From positions 17,362 through 81,361 of the forward strand of contig JACDUA010000009.1 of assembly GCA_013519935.1 (NCBI GenBank): a stretch of 64,000 nt of DNA. The letters are read 5' to 3'. The stretch is from Ectothiorhodospiraceae bacterium WFHF3C12 (GTDB taxonomy: Bacteria > Pseudomonadota > Gammaproteobacteria > Nitrococcales > Nitrococcaceae). Under the pieces are notes generated by a model. It saw nothing but the letters and a program-made list of their open reading frames with translations, was not told where the DNA came from and did not search any database. The position numbers were made by a program, and so were the translations under genes. How positions within the stretch are numbered: the stretch's first letter is position 1; every line of letters begins with the position of its first letter. This document shows positions 16,179 to 26,976 of the stretch, piece after piece.

Positions 16179-17840
16179 TTACCGCTGCGCCGTCTCCCAA
16201 TCCGGCGCTTCGTACCAGCCCGCGTCGGCCCGGGGCAGGGGCTCGCGGCCGCGCACCACGTCGGCGATCTTTTCCGCCATCATGATGGTCGGGGCGTTGA
16301 GGTTGCCGGTGGTGATGCGCGGCATTATGGAGGCGTCCACCACGCGCAGGCCTTCCAGGCCGTGGACGCGGCCCTGACCGTCCACCACGGCGCCGTCATC
16401 GTCGCCCATGCGGCAGGTGCAGGACGGGTGGTAGGCGCTCTCGCCCATCTTCCGTACCCAGGCGTCGATGGCATCATCGCTCGTGACGTCCGGGCCTGGC
16501 TCCAGCTCCCGTCCGCGATAGGGTGCCAGCGGAGCCTGCTGCAGTATTTCCCGGGTCAGCTTGACGGCGTCCCGCATCTCGCGGCGATCCCGCTCCGTGG
16601 CCATGTAGTTGAAGAGAATTCGCGGGGCGGCCTTGGGGTCGGCGCTGCGCAGGGTCACCGAACCACGGCTCTCCGGACGCATCGGGCCGACATGGGCCTG
16701 ATAGCCATGGGTATCGGCGGTGCTGCTGCCGTCATAGCTTATGGCCATGGGCAGGAAGTGGTACTGGATGTTGGGAAAGCGCACGCCCGGCTCGCTGCGG
16801 ATGAAGCCGCCGGATTCGAAGTGATTGGTGGCGCCGAGGCCCTTGCGCATGACCAGCCACTCCAGGCCGATCAGGGCCTGGTTCCAGGGTTTGAGCGCGC
16901 TGTACAGCGTGATGGGCCGGGTGCACTCGTACTGGACGTAAACCTCGAGATGGTCCTGCAGGTTCTGCCCTACGCCGGGCATGTCCTGCACCAGGTCGAG
17001 GTCGTGCTCACGCAGATGGTCGGCGGGCCCCACGCCGGAGAGCATCAGCAGCTGCGGGGAGTTGATGGCGCCGGCGCAGAGCAGAACCTCCCGTTCGGCC
17101 ACGATCGTGTGCACGCCCTGGCTATCCTCGATTTCCACGCCGCTGGCCCGCTGGTCCTCGAAGACAATGCGCCGCGTATGGGTCTTGACGGAGATCTCCA
17201 GGTTCTCCCGCCGCATCGCCGGGCGGAGATAGGCATTGGCGGTGGACCAGCGAACACCGTCGCGGGTGGTCATGAACATGGGCCCGAAGCCTTCCTGTTG
17301 ATAGCCGTTCATGTCCTCGGTATGGGGATAACCCGCCGCTACGCCGGCCTCCACGAACGCGCCGTACAGCGGGTTCTTCATGGGCCCGGTGGTGACATGC
17401 AGAGGACCGTCGTCGCCGTGGTAGTCGTTGGCGCCCTGATCGAAGTCCTCGGCCTTGCGGAAGTAGGGCAGCACATCGCGGTAGCGCCAGTCCGGCAGGT
17501 CGAAGTCGTCCGCCCAGCCCTCGTAGTCGAGGGCATTGCCGCGCACGTAGGCCATGCCGTTGATGGAGGAGGACCCTCCCAGGACGCGGCCGCGGGGGCA
17601 GTACATCTCGCGGTTGTCCATGAACGGGTCCGGGGCGGTGTGGTAATACCAGTTGTACTTGTCGTCGGCCAGCGGGTGCGCGAAGGCCGAGGGCATGTGG
17701 ATGAACAGGCTGCGGTCCATTGGCCCGGCCTCCACGAGAAGCACGGAGACTCCGGAGTCCTCGGTCAGCCGGTTCGCCAGCACGGCGCCGGCGGAACCGG
17801 CGCCGATGATCACGTAGTCGTAGCTGTGTCGTTTTGGCAT
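16179..17840 (-). CDS. betA: choline dehydrogenase (GMC oxidoreductase)
   Basis: This 553-residue FAD enzyme oxidises choline to betaine aldehyde, and often onward to glycine betaine, at the inner membrane face. It opens with the dinucleotide-binding strand [19 protein letters not shown] and has the GMC signatures [18 protein letters not shown] and [16 protein letters not shown]. The catalytic His region [10 protein letters not shown] near the C-terminus is intact. Length fits BetA (about 555). It is the last gene of betI-betB-betA, 22 bp after betB, and should be derepressed by choline through BetI. Confidence 0.95.
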   Translation of the reverse strand: MPKRHSYDYVIIGAGSAGAVLANRLTEDSGVSVLLVEAGPMDRSLFIHMPSAFAHPLADDKYNWYYHTAPDPFMDNREMYCPRGRVLGGSSSINGMAYVRGNALDYEGWADDFDLPDWRYRDVLPYFRKAEDFDQGANDYHGDDGPLHVTTGPMKNPLYGAFVEAGVAAGYPHTEDMNGYQQEGFGPMFMTTRDGVRWSTANAYLRPAMRRENLEISVKTHTRRIVFEDQRASGVEIEDSQGVHTIVAEREVLLCAGAINSPQLLMLSGVGPADHLREHDLDLVQDMPGVGQNLQDHLEVYVQYECTRPITLYSALKPWNQALIGLEWLVMRKGLGATNHFESGGFIRSEPGVRFPNIQYHFLPMAISYDGSSTADTHGYQAHVGPMRPESRGSVTLRSADPKAAPRILFNYMATERDRREMRDAVKLTREILQQAPLAPYRGRELEPGPDVTSDDAIDAWVRKMGESAYHPSCTCRMGDDDGAVVDGQGRVHGLEGLRVVDASIMPRITTGNLNAPTIMMAEKIADVVRGREPLPRADAGWYEAPDWETAQR

Positions 17841-17862
17841 GTCGTCCGCTGCGGGTTCGAGT

Positions 17863-19309
<1,447 letters not shown>

Positions 19310-19326
<17 letters not shown>

Positions 19327-19921
19327 CGGCGAACTCCTTCTGATGCATGGCGAGTTGGGTCGTGAGGTAGTCCCGGGCCAGCTCGCGGGCCTCGGTAAAC
19401 GTGACGCCACCGGTGGATAGCGTGGCGCGCAGCCACAGGCCGTCTATAAATACCGAGAGGCCCTTGGCCACCCGCGCGGCTTCCTCCCTTGGCATGAGGG
19501 CGCGCAGCGAGTGGAGCAAGTTGCTGGTCAGCCGCGAGGCGACCACACGCTGGACCCGGGCGAGCTCGCGGCGGTGGTTGACCTGGGACCAGAACGACAG
19601 CCAGGCGCTGACCACGGCCGGCTGGGAGAGACGATCGGCGAAATTGGCTTCGACCACGGCGAGCGCCCTTTCCCGCGGTGTGCGGCAGCCGGACAGCCGG
19701 CGCAGGTATTCCTGTCCGAGCTCCCGCGCCAGGTGCTGGAACGTGGCGGCCATGAGTCCGGCCTTGTCGCCGAAGTAGTGAGCGACCAGCCCGGGGGAGG
19801 TTCCGGCACGGCGCGCCACCTTGGACAGGGTGGTCGCATGCAGGCCTTCCTCGTGGATCACCTCCATGGTGGCCTCGATGAACTGCCGCTGGCGTATGGG
19901 CTCCATCCCCAGCTTGGGCAT
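19310..19921 (-). CDS. betI: HTH-type repressor BetI (TetR family)
   Basis: This 203-residue TetR-type regulator represses the bet genes until choline is present. The N-terminal HTH ([26 protein letters not shown]) is clear. The start was set at 19921 because BetI proteins begin MPKLGM; the 25 extra upstream residues would be encoded by the operator region. It is the first gene of the betIBA operon, with the perfect palindrome 60-80 bp upstream. The C-terminal ligand domain has the usual helical layout. Confidence 0.94.
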
Positions 19922-19967
19922 GACGTTCGCTCCTGTAACCATGGTGGAACACACGGTCGATCGGGTT

Positions 19968-20003
19968 AGGTTATTTGAAATTAATTGATTGTTCAATTAA
20001 CGT
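19968..20003. promoter_or_regulatory. BetI operator within face-to-face bet/choX promoters
   Basis: TTAATTGATTGTTCAATTAA (19981-20000) is a perfect palindrome with 8-base arms and a 4-base centre, matching the TTGA...TCAA character of BetI sites. Candidate promoters overlap it on both strands: minus TTGAAC (19991-19996), 17 bp, TAACCT (19968-19973); plus TTGAAA (19975-19980), 17 bp, TAACGT (19998-20003). The -10 boxes are weak matches. Binding here would shut off both betIBA and choX, which fits choline-induced expression. Confidence 0.75.
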
Positions 20004-20080
20004 TGACGGCGTCGACGTGAGCAAGCGGCGGCCGGCCCCGGCCGGAACCGCAGAATCACAAGCAGCTAGGAGGACACCCC

Positions 20081-21037
20081 ATGATTGTCGACCGATTCGC
20101 ACGCACCGCCGGGCTGGTTCTTGCCGGCCTGCTGGCGCTGGGTACGGCCCACGCCGCTGAACCACAGGAATGCCGTGACGTCGGCATCGCCAACGTCAAC
20201 TGGACCGGCGTATCGGTGAAGTCGGACACTGCGCAGCGCATCCTCCAGGCGCTGGGTTACAAGACCACGCTCACGACCGCATCCGTTCCCATCGCCTTCC
20301 AGGCCGTTGCCTCGGGGGAACGCGACTTCTTTCTGGGCCTTTGGCTCCCCACCCAGCAGAGCATGATCAAGCCGTTCCTGGAGAAGGATCAGGTCGAGCA
20401 GGTCGTGGCGAACCTGGAGGGCGCGAAGTACACCCTGGCCGTCCCGACCTATGTCTGGGAAGCCGGGGTGAAGAGCTTCTCCGATCTGGACAAGTACAAG
20501 GACAAGTTCGACGGACGCATCCTGGGTATCGAGGCCGGCAACGACGGCAACCAGATCATCCAGTCCATGATCGACAAGGATGCGTTCGGTCTTGGGGACT
20601 GGCAGCTCATGCCGTCCAGCGAGGCGGGCATGCTCACCCAGGTGAAGCGTTCCACCCAGCGCGACGAGTGGGCGGTCTTCCTGGGCTGGGCGCCGCACCC
20701 GATGAACCTCAACATCGACATGAAGTATCTCACCGGCGGTGCGGACTTCTTCGGGCCGGATCAGGGCGGCGCCACGGTCTATACCATCGCCACCACGGGC
20801 TACACGCAGAAGTGCGCGAACGTTGGCCGGTTCCTCAAGCAGTACACCTACTCGGTGGAGGAGCAGAGCCGGGCCGGCGGCTACGTCATCAACCAGGACA
20901 TAGATACGCTGGAGGCCGGCGTGAAGCTGATCCAGGAGAAGCCGGAGCTGCTCGATCGCTGGCTCAGCGGCGTCAAGACCGCCGATGGCGAGCAGGACGC
21001 GATCCCGGCGGTGAAAAAGGCGCTCGAGATGCAGTGA
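20081..21037 (+). CDS. choX: choline-binding periplasmic protein (ChoX-like)
   Basis: This 318-residue protein is an OpuAC-fold solute-binding protein. A Sec signal ends near ALGTAHAAEP. Aromatic residues that would form the cation-pi box for choline are in place: Trp in NVNWTGV, Trp in LGLWLPTQ, Tyr in PTYVWEAG and Trp in LGWAPHPMN. A strong AGGAGG site precedes the ATG. It is divergent from betIBA around a BetI palindrome. No choline ABC permease or ATPase follows, so it must work with subunits encoded elsewhere. A clear terminator follows the gene. Confidence 0.92.
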   Translation: MIVDRFARTAGLVLAGLLALGTAHAAEPQECRDVGIANVNWTGVSVKSDTAQRILQALGYKTTLTTASVPIAFQAVASGERDFFLGLWLPTQQSMIKPFLEKDQVEQVVANLEGAKYTLAVPTYVWEAGVKSFSDLDKYKDKFDGRILGIEAGNDGNQIIQSMIDKDAFGLGDWQLMPSSEAGMLTQVKRSTQRDEWAVFLGWAPHPMNLNIDMKYLTGGADFFGPDQGGATVYTIATTGYTQKCANVGRFLKQYTYSVEEQSRAGGYVINQDIDTLEAGVKLIQEKPELLDRWLSGVKTADGEQDAIPAVKKALEMQ

Positions 21038-21067
21038 GCCGGCCCGCCTGGGCTTGTTGACGGGAAG

Positions 21068-21093
21068 AGGCCGGCGTTCAGCCGGCCTTTTTT
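21068..21093 (+). terminator. intrinsic terminator of choX
   Basis: An 8-bp stem AGGCCGGC / GCCGGCCT with loop GTTCA runs into a six-T tract (21088-21093). It lies 31 bp past the choX stop and is the clearest rho-independent terminator in the window. Confidence 0.9.
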
Positions 21094-21362
21094 ATACCGC
21101 GTTTGCCTCAGCCGTCAGGGCACGGCGCCACAGTGCCCACCGGCCTCTCCATGCATGCGGTTTATGGATTGGCATGCAGGCGAATCATTGGTCGGCTATC
21201 GTAGCGGCTGCGTAGGCTGACCACGCCCCCGGCAGCCCCATTGCCGCGGGCAGGCCGAAGTCGGTCCCCGCGCAACGCCGGCGCGGACACTCGCCCGCCG
21301 GTTCCATGCCGGCTCCGGGCGCGGCACTGGACCCGAAAACAGAACAGGAGGAGGAGCCCTCG

Positions 21363-23027
21363 ATGGCGTCCGTCACACCAGCCGATCAAGACCAATTCGT
21401 TGCGCAGCCCGTGCAGGACATCCTGGAACGCGTGGCGCACCAGCATGCCCAGGCGCCCGCCATCGACTTCATGGGGAGCAAGCTCAGCTACGCGCAGCTG
21501 CGTGACCGGGTCCACCGCTTCGCGCGCGGACTGCAGGATCTGGGCGTGGGCCCCGGCGTCCACGTGGGGCTGTTTCTGCCCAATACCCCGCACTACATGA
21601 TTGCCTTCCTCGGGATCCTTCGCGCCGGTGGCACCGTCGTGAATTACTCGCCTCTGGATGCCGAGCGCACCCTGGCGCACAAGATCGAGGACAGCCGAAC
21701 GGACATCCTCGTCACGCTCGATTTCGACGAGCTGTATCCCCGGGTGAAACCGTTCCTCCAGACCACGCGCCTGCGCACGCTGGTGGTGGGCGAATTGGCC
21801 GAGATGAGCGGGCAGCCGGACGCCGTTCGGGCCGCGCTGCAACAGGAAGGCCGGCTGGCGGATGTCGCGGATGAGGAGAGCCACGTGCGCTTCGCCGAGC
21901 TGCTGTCCAACAGCGGTGACTTCCAGGCGCATCCGGTGGACGATCCCGGGAACACCCTGGCGGTGCTGCAGTACACCGGTGGCACCACCGGCGCGCCGAA
22001 GGGTGCCGTGCTCACCCACGGCAACCTGTCATGCGCCTCGCAGCAGATGGTCGCCGCCTTTGCCGGTGATCTGGAGCCCGGCCGGGAGAGGGTCCTGGCC
22101 GTGCTGCCGCCGTTCCACATCTACTCGATGGTGGTGAACACCCTGTTCGGCATGCAGCTCGCCGCCGAGCTCTATATCCATGCCCGCTTCGAGCCGGACA
22201 CGGTCCTCAAGGCGGTGCACGAGAACCGGATTACCACGCTGCCGGCGGTGCCAACCATGTTCATTGCCATGCTTCACCAGCCCGAGGCGGCCCAATACGA
22301 CCTCAGCTGCCTGAAGATCTGCAACTCCGGCGGCGCGCCATTGCCGGTGGAGGTGCAGCAGCAGTTCCAGCAGCTCACAGGCTGCCGGCTGGGTGAAGGC
22401 TGGGGTATGACGGAGACCGCCTCGGCCGGCACTTACACGCCGATGAAGGGTGCGCGGCCGCCAGCGGGCTCCTGCGGCATCGCGGTGCCGGGCGTGGACC
22501 TTCGTATCGCGCCGCTGGACGGCGGCGAGGACTGGCTGGCGCCCGGCGAGCGCGGCGAGATCTGCGTGGCGGGGCCGAACGTCATGAAGGAATACTGGAA
22601 CCGGCCTGATGCGACCCGCGAGTCAATGACGGCTGACGGGTTCTTCCGCACCGGAGACGTCGGCTACGTGGATGAGGACGGCTACGTGTTCATCGTCGAC
22701 CGTACCAAGGACATGATTCTGTGTAGCGGCTTCAACGTCTATCCGCGCACCATCGAGGAGGCCATTTACGAGCACGAGGCCGTGGAGGAGGTCTCCGTGA
22801 TCGGCGTGAAGGACCGCTACCGCGGCCAGTCGCCCATGGCCTTCATCAAGCTGCGCGCGGGCGCCGAGCCTTTCACCCTGGAAGCGCTCAAGGGCTTCCT
22901 GGCCCCGCGGCTTGGCAAGCACGAGATGGTGCAGGCGATGGAGATCCGCGAGGAGCTGCCCAAGACGCCCGTGGGCAAGCTGTCCAAGAAGGAACTGGCC
23001 GAGGAGATGGCGTCGGTGGAGCTCTAG
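21363..23027 (+). CDS. AMP-dependent acyl-CoA synthetase (FadD-like)
   Basis: This 554-residue adenylate-forming enzyme activates a carboxylic acid, probably medium or long chain, to its CoA thioester. Visible motifs are the P-loop YTGGTTGAPKGAVLTH, GWGMTETASAG (A5), the hinge region YVFIVDRTKDMILCSGFNVYP and the C-terminal Lys in TPVGKLSKKEL. The ATG at 21363 follows GGAGGAGGAG; an upstream in-frame start at 21306 is less likely. It stands alone between choX and a convergent LivK-like gene. The substrate cannot be deduced. Confidence 0.92.
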   Translation: MASVTPADQDQFVAQPVQDILERVAHQHAQAPAIDFMGSKLSYAQLRDRVHRFARGLQDLGVGPGVHVGLFLPNTPHYMIAFLGILRAGGTVVNYSPLDAERTLAHKIEDSRTDILVTLDFDELYPRVKPFLQTTRLRTLVVGELAEMSGQPDAVRAALQQEGRLADVADEESHVRFAELLSNSGDFQAHPVDDPGNTLAVLQYTGGTTGAPKGAVLTHGNLSCASQQMVAAFAGDLEPGRERVLAVLPPFHIYSMVVNTLFGMQLAAELYIHARFEPDTVLKAVHENRITTLPAVPTMFIAMLHQPEAAQYDLSCLKICNSGGAPLPVEVQQQFQQLTGCRLGEGWGMTETASAGTYTPMKGARPPAGSCGIAVPGVDLRIAPLDGGEDWLAPGERGEICVAGPNVMKEYWNRPDATRESMTADGFFRTGDVGYVDEDGYVFIVDRTKDMILCSGFNVYPRTIEEAIYEHEAVEEVSVIGVKDRYRGQSPMAFIKLRAGAEPFTLEALKGFLAPRLGKHEMVQAMEIREELPKTPVGKLSKKELAEEMASVEL

Positions 23028-23062
23028 GAGCGCGACGCCCCGAGCGTACCGTCAATGGCGCA

Positions 23063-23089
23063 CCCGCCCGGCCTGTACGACCGGGCGGG
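23063..23089. terminator. bidirectional hairpin between convergent genes
   Basis: CCCGCCCGG and CCGGGCGGG form a perfect 9-bp stem with a 9-base loop between the ends of the acyl-CoA synthetase and LivK-like genes. There is no long T-run, so it may work as an mRNA-end structure or weak bidirectional terminator. Confidence 0.55.
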
Positions 23090-23100
23090 CGTTGCGCGTA

Positions 23101-24366
23101 CTATTCCGGCCGGTCCATGCTGCAATCGGTGGGCACGGCGGTCTGTTTCGGCGGGTATTCCGCCACGCCCGAGAGTCCGATTTCAGTACCTTCCAGCTTG
23201 ACCTCCGCGGCGTCGTCGTACTTGCTCAGGTAAAGCGGCTGGAGGAACTGATGGTCCGAGTTGCGAATCCACACGTCGCCGTAGGGCGTTGAGTGGCGCA
23301 TCTCCTCCATCGCTGCGATGACCGGAGCCGGTTCCGTCGTGCCGGTCTGCTCCACGGCCTTTTCCAGCATCTGCACGATCCAGAGCATCTGCGTGTAGTA
23401 CCAGTAGTAGTTATCCGCGGCGTGGCGTTCCTCGAAGCCCTGGATGAAATCGGTCAGCCACTGCGGAGTCTCGGTTTCCCGGGGCAGGTCGCTGTAGAAG
23501 GTGCTGATGAGGAACACCTTGTCGTCGCCTGCCTGGCCGATGGCCGTGGGCGCGCCGAGTCCGCCGGCGGCCTGGGTGAAGTACTTCACGTCGAGCCCGG
23601 CGTCGGCGCCGGCCTTGATCAGCAGCGTCAGGTCGTTGCCCCAGTTGCCGGTGATCACGGCATCCGCGCCGGCACTCTTGATCTGGGATACGTAGGGCGA
23701 GAAGTCCTTCACCTTGCCGATGGGGTGAAGCACGTCGCCGACCACTTCAACGTCCGGGGCCTTCTCTTCGAGCATCCGTTTGCCGACGCGCGACCAGCCC
23801 TGGCCGTAGCTGTAGTCCTGGTTGATGAAGAACACCTTTTCGATGTCGTCCGAGTTGGCGACATAGTCGGTGATGGCGTTCATCTTCATTTCCAGGTTGG
23901 CGTCCAGGCCAATATGCCAGTAGCTGCACAGCTCGTTGTAGAACTTTGGGTTCTGCGCCGCGTAGTTGATGTAGGCAATGCGGTTGTCCGGGTTCCGGCG
24001 GTTATGCTTGTTCACCCCCGAGATCAGCGCGCCGGCCACGTGGGAGCCGAGTCCCTGGGTCACGTAATTGATGCCCTGGTCCGCCGCGCGCTGCAGCGCG
24101 ACCAGTGATTCCTGCGGGCTGTTCTTGTTGTCCATGGGCACGATTTCCAGCTTGTGCCCGTCGATGCCGCCGTTGTCGTTCACCCAGTCCGCCAGGTAGG
24201 CGTAGTGCTTGAAACCGAGGTCGCCGACGTTGGCGAAGGGGCCGGACAGGGGATCGATATAGGCGATCCGGATCGGTTCCTTGTCGGCCGCCTGGGCGGT
24301 CGTGCCGAGGGCGGCACCAAGCAGCAGGGGTGTGAAGAGGGGCATCAGATATCGACGTAGCTTCAT
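23101..24366 (-). CDS. LivK-like ABC substrate-binding protein (branched-chain amino acid family)
   Basis: This 421-residue periplasmic binding protein of type I fold has a signal peptide (LRRYLMPLFTPLLLGAALGTTAQA) and begins its mature part with IRIAYIDPLSGPFANVG, typical of LivK/urea/amide-binding proteins. The frame is open upstream, but the ATG at 24366 follows GGAGGAGG and begins the signal. It is an orphan here: no LivHMGF genes are adjacent. Convergence with an acyl-CoA synthetase hints at an aromatic or fatty acid ligand, but the ligand is unknown. The 285 bp upstream (24367-24651) hold no further gene. Confidence 0.88.
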   Translation of the reverse strand: MKLRRYLMPLFTPLLLGAALGTTAQAADKEPIRIAYIDPLSGPFANVGDLGFKHYAYLADWVNDNGGIDGHKLEIVPMDNKNSPQESLVALQRAADQGINYVTQGLGSHVAGALISGVNKHNRRNPDNRIAYINYAAQNPKFYNELCSYWHIGLDANLEMKMNAITDYVANSDDIEKVFFINQDYSYGQGWSRVGKRMLEEKAPDVEVVGDVLHPIGKVKDFSPYVSQIKSAGADAVITGNWGNDLTLLIKAGADAGLDVKYFTQAAGGLGAPTAIGQAGDDKVFLISTFYSDLPRETETPQWLTDFIQGFEERHAADNYYWYYTQMLWIVQMLEKAVEQTGTTEPAPVIAAMEEMRHSTPYGDVWIRNSDHQFLQPLYLSKYDDAAEVKLEGTEIGLSGVAEYPPKQTAVPTDCSMDRPE

Positions 24367-24651
24367 TCTTTTCCTCCTCCGCGGGCCTTTTGCGCCCAGT
24401 TGACGGACCGCGGCCGCGCCGCGGCTCTTGCCGGGCAACGCACGCTGGTACGAATGCCCGTTCCGTCTCAATGCTTGCAGCCGTATGGGGCGTGCTGCAA
24501 CCGTTAACGGCGCCATGGAAGGCCTGAAGGGGTATGGTGTGTTGCACAGTGGAACGGCTTGGGACGATTCACGTTTTTGTCGCCGTGTCGATCCTTTCGC
24601 CGCTTGCGCGAGGCGGGCCGGTGGCCGGTCCGGGCGGGGTGAACGCGTCCC

Positions 24652-24809
24652 TTAAGGAAACGCTGAACTCGCGTGAGCCTCTGGCCGTCCAGCGCGTGCA
24701 GCCCGTGTTGCGCTGCTTGACTGTACAGACAGTACAGCGCTGCGCAGCGCGCCTTGTCTGCACACACGCTGGGCGGCCAGAGGCACACGCGAGTTCAGCG
24801 TTTCCTTAA
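24652..24809. mobile_element. 158-bp palindromic MITE-like element
   Basis: The ends are long inverted repeats. The first 24 bases, TTAAGGAAACGCTGAACTCG plus CGTG, recur exactly in reverse complement at the right end; the match continues to about 43 bases with only two mismatches. Both ends carry TTAA, which may be the target site. The centre includes the perfect palindrome GCGCTGCGCAGCGC (24737-24750) and a CTGTACAG-rich stretch. There is no transposase frame, so it would be non-autonomous. It sits between the LivK-like gene and chaC. A class of IS with GGAAACGCTGA-type ends could mobilise it, but I cannot name it. Confidence 0.7.
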
Positions 24810-24882
24810 CACCGACGGGCAGAAGCAGGCCAGACCCTCGGCCAGCGCGTGCCAGTCCGCCCGATGCCTGGTTGATTCGCGC

Positions 24883-25410
24883 CTACTTGTCGAACAGGTG
24901 CCGTTCGAGCCCGAATACGTGGGCGTCCTGGGCACCGAGGTTTCGCAGGGCCTCGGCCAGCATCAGCAGGTAATCCCGGTTTGGGCCGCTCGGCCCGGCG
25001 GCATTGGCGATCTGGCGTGCCATTTCCGCTTCGGGCGCGTCCCCCAGGTAGGCCTCGTTGTCATCGGTTGCGATGTAGACGAGCCCTTCCGCGGTCGTGC
25101 CGTCGTCGAACGTCATTTCGGTGGCGAAGCGCAGATAGCCGTTCTTTTCGCGATGGTCCAGATGGGCGAACTCTTCCGGCGTGACGAGGTAGGCCATGCC
25201 GTGGCAGGTGGCCCCTTCCTGCTGAATCAGCGTGACGACCCGGCCTGGTGCTCCGGGGGTGCCACGATGATCATGGGAGCCCTGCCAGAATCGGCGCACC
25301 CACCCCCTGATTGTTGCCGGGCGGGCGGCGATGTACGGGAAGTCCGCTTTGAAGATCAAGGAGCCATAACCGAAGAGCCAGACCCGGTCGCGGTCTTCGA
25401 AATGGCCCAT
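24883..25410 (-). CDS. chaC: gamma-glutamylcyclotransferase, ChaC-like
   Basis: This is a 175-residue ChaC-type enzyme, expected to cleave glutathione to 5-oxoproline and Cys-Gly. The substrate-binding loop is WLFGYGSLIFKADFP, and the catalytic Glu is in LDHREKNGY. The N-terminal start is uncertain: the frame runs back to 25569, but homologues begin just before FGYGSL, so I used the ATG at 25410, although it lacks a clear ribosome site. A TTG near 25455 preceded by AGGTCAGG is an alternative. The gene is monocistronic in appearance. Confidence 0.88.
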   Translation of the reverse strand: MGHFEDRDRVWLFGYGSLIFKADFPYIAARPATIRGWVRRFWQGSHDHRGTPGAPGRVVTLIQQEGATCHGMAYLVTPEEFAHLDHREKNGYLRFATEMTFDDGTTAEGLVYIATDDNEAYLGDAPEAEMARQIANAAGPSGPNRDYLLMLAEALRNLGAQDAHVFGLERHLFDK

Positions 25411-25584
25411 GCGCCGGTTGGCTTCAATGGTGTTGACGGGTAGCTCGTCCAATGCCTGACCTGATCGTGATGTTTGCTGCCGGGGAGAATCACGCAATGC
25501 TTCACTAGTGTACCAAGCAAGCGTGGCCTGGACCGACTCGGAGCCGCTTCGCACAGCGTCGGCCGGCATCCGGGGGGCTGCGCG

Positions 25585-26130
25585 TCAGCCGCGGCGGCGC
25601 GCGATTTCGCGGTACAGGGGTTCGGGGCGGACGCCCAGCTCCCGCGCCAGCCGGTACCACTGCCCCTTGGGCGGCAGCGGTGCATCATGCCAGGCGAGCC
25701 AGGCGTCCAGCCGTTCGGCGACCGTCTTCAACGAGAGCAACTCGGCCCGGAAACGCGCGCGTTGGACCTCGTGAGCCAGGTAACGCGCCCAGGCCAGGGC
25801 GTGGTCCGGGTTTGCCGACAACAACCGGTGCACTTCCGAAATGGCGATTACGTCGACTTCGGCCGGCGTGGCGGCGACGGCGTCGCAGTGGTAGTGCGTC
25901 GCGAACACGGAGGCTTCCGCGAAGAGTTGGCCGGGGCTGGCGCGTTGCAGCGTCAACTCGCTGCCGTCGGGCTGGTGCCGGACAAGGCGCAGCTCACCCT
26001 CTTTGACGCGGTGCAGGGCGGTGATGGGATCGCCGCGGTGAAACAGGTACTGGCGCTCGCGCAACCTGCGCCGCCGGGCGGGCAGTGACTGGAGTTGTTC
26101 TCGCAGATCGGCGTACATGATCGCAATCAT
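25585..26130 (-). CDS. Crp/Fnr family transcriptional regulator
   Basis: This is a 181-residue protein with an N-terminal cyclic-nucleotide-binding-type barrel (YLFHRGDPITALHRVKEGELRLVRH) and a short C-terminal helix-turn-helix (WYRLARELGVRPEPLYREIARRRG). It lacks the N-terminal Cys cluster of FNR. The start is ambiguous: ATG at 26130 or at 26118, both with weak ribosome sites; a longer frame to 26256 has no protein-like N-terminus. It is divergent from the Spy/CpxP-like gene, with a 143-bp gap, and may regulate it. Confidence 0.8.
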   Translation of the reverse strand: MIAIMYADLREQLQSLPARRRRLRERQYLFHRGDPITALHRVKEGELRLVRHQPDGSELTLQRASPGQLFAEASVFATHYHCDAVAATPAEVDVIAISEVHRLLSANPDHALAWARYLAHEVQRARFRAELLSLKTVAERLDAWLAWHDAPLPPKGQWYRLARELGVRPEPLYREIARRRG

Positions 26131-26273
26131 GTGCTCGACGCGTCGTGGCTGGCAAGCTCCGCTGTAAGAGATACGCTCGCGCCGCCCAGCCGGCCCGGCA
26201 CCTGTCCGTACCAGCAACCGTGGACCGGTGAGGTGTCCGGGCGAGGTGCGGCCCACCAGAGAGGCACGATGTA

Positions 26274-26855
26274 ATGAAAGCTTTACCGGTATCGTTCGTC
26301 GCGGCGGGCCTTTTGGCCGCGACCGCGGTTTCCGCGGAGCCGGATTACCGCTCTGAGTACGTCGGGCAGGAGACCCGCGCGATCAAGACGTTGTCCGCCG
26401 AGGACGTCGACGAGTTGCGCCGGGGCGCGGGCTGGGGGTTCGCCAAGGCCGCCGAGCTCAACGGGGTGCCGGGCCCGCTACACGTCCTGCAGATGGATGC
26501 GGAGATCGGCCTGACGGGGGAGCAGCGCAAGGCCGTGCAAGCGCTCCATGAGTCGATGAAGGCGTCGGCCGTGCCGCTGGGCAAGGAGCTGGTGGCATTG
26601 GAAGCGCGGCTCAACGAGCGCTTCGCCGACGGCACCATCGACCGCGCGGGGCTGGAGGAACTGCTGGTGGAGATAGGCCGGGTGCGCTCGCAGCTGCGCA
26701 TGGTGCACCTGGAGAAACACCTGGAGACCGCCGACGTGCTTACCGACCGCCAGGTCGCCAAGTACAACCGCCTGCGCGGCTATGGCAGTGATCCGTGCGA
26801 ATCCGTGCCGGCGGGGCACGACCCGGAAATGTGGCGGCGACACAACGGCTGTTGA
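26274..26855 (+). CDS. periplasmic Spy/CpxP-like protein
   Basis: This 193-residue exported protein has a signal peptide (KALPVSFVAAGLLAATAVSA). The mature part is mostly helical with the GLTGEQRKAVQALHESMKA pattern of the LTxxQ families (Spy, CpxP, periplasmic metal sensors CnrX/ZraP). Two Cys lie near the C-terminus. Members act as periplasmic chaperones or metal-responsive sensors; which applies here is unclear. The adjacent divergent Crp/Fnr gene is a candidate regulator. Confidence 0.72.
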   Translation: MKALPVSFVAAGLLAATAVSAEPDYRSEYVGQETRAIKTLSAEDVDELRRGAGWGFAKAAELNGVPGPLHVLQMDAEIGLTGEQRKAVQALHESMKASAVPLGKELVALEARLNERFADGTIDRAGLEELLVEIGRVRSQLRMVHLEKHLETADVLTDRQVAKYNRLRGYGSDPCESVPAGHDPEMWRRHNGC

Positions 26856-26976
26856 GGCCCGCGCGCGGCGCGCATGGTGGCGTTCGCCGCGCTCACCACC
26901 GACCCCCGAATCCGGGAACCGGCAACGTCGAGCCGCAGGCCGTGTAAGCCGGACGTGCACCCCAACACACTCGCTA

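Noticed and set aside
24737..24750. GCGCTGCGCAGCGC as a separate regulatory palindrome
   Set aside because: It lies at the centre of the 158-bp inverted-repeat element and is better explained as part of it.
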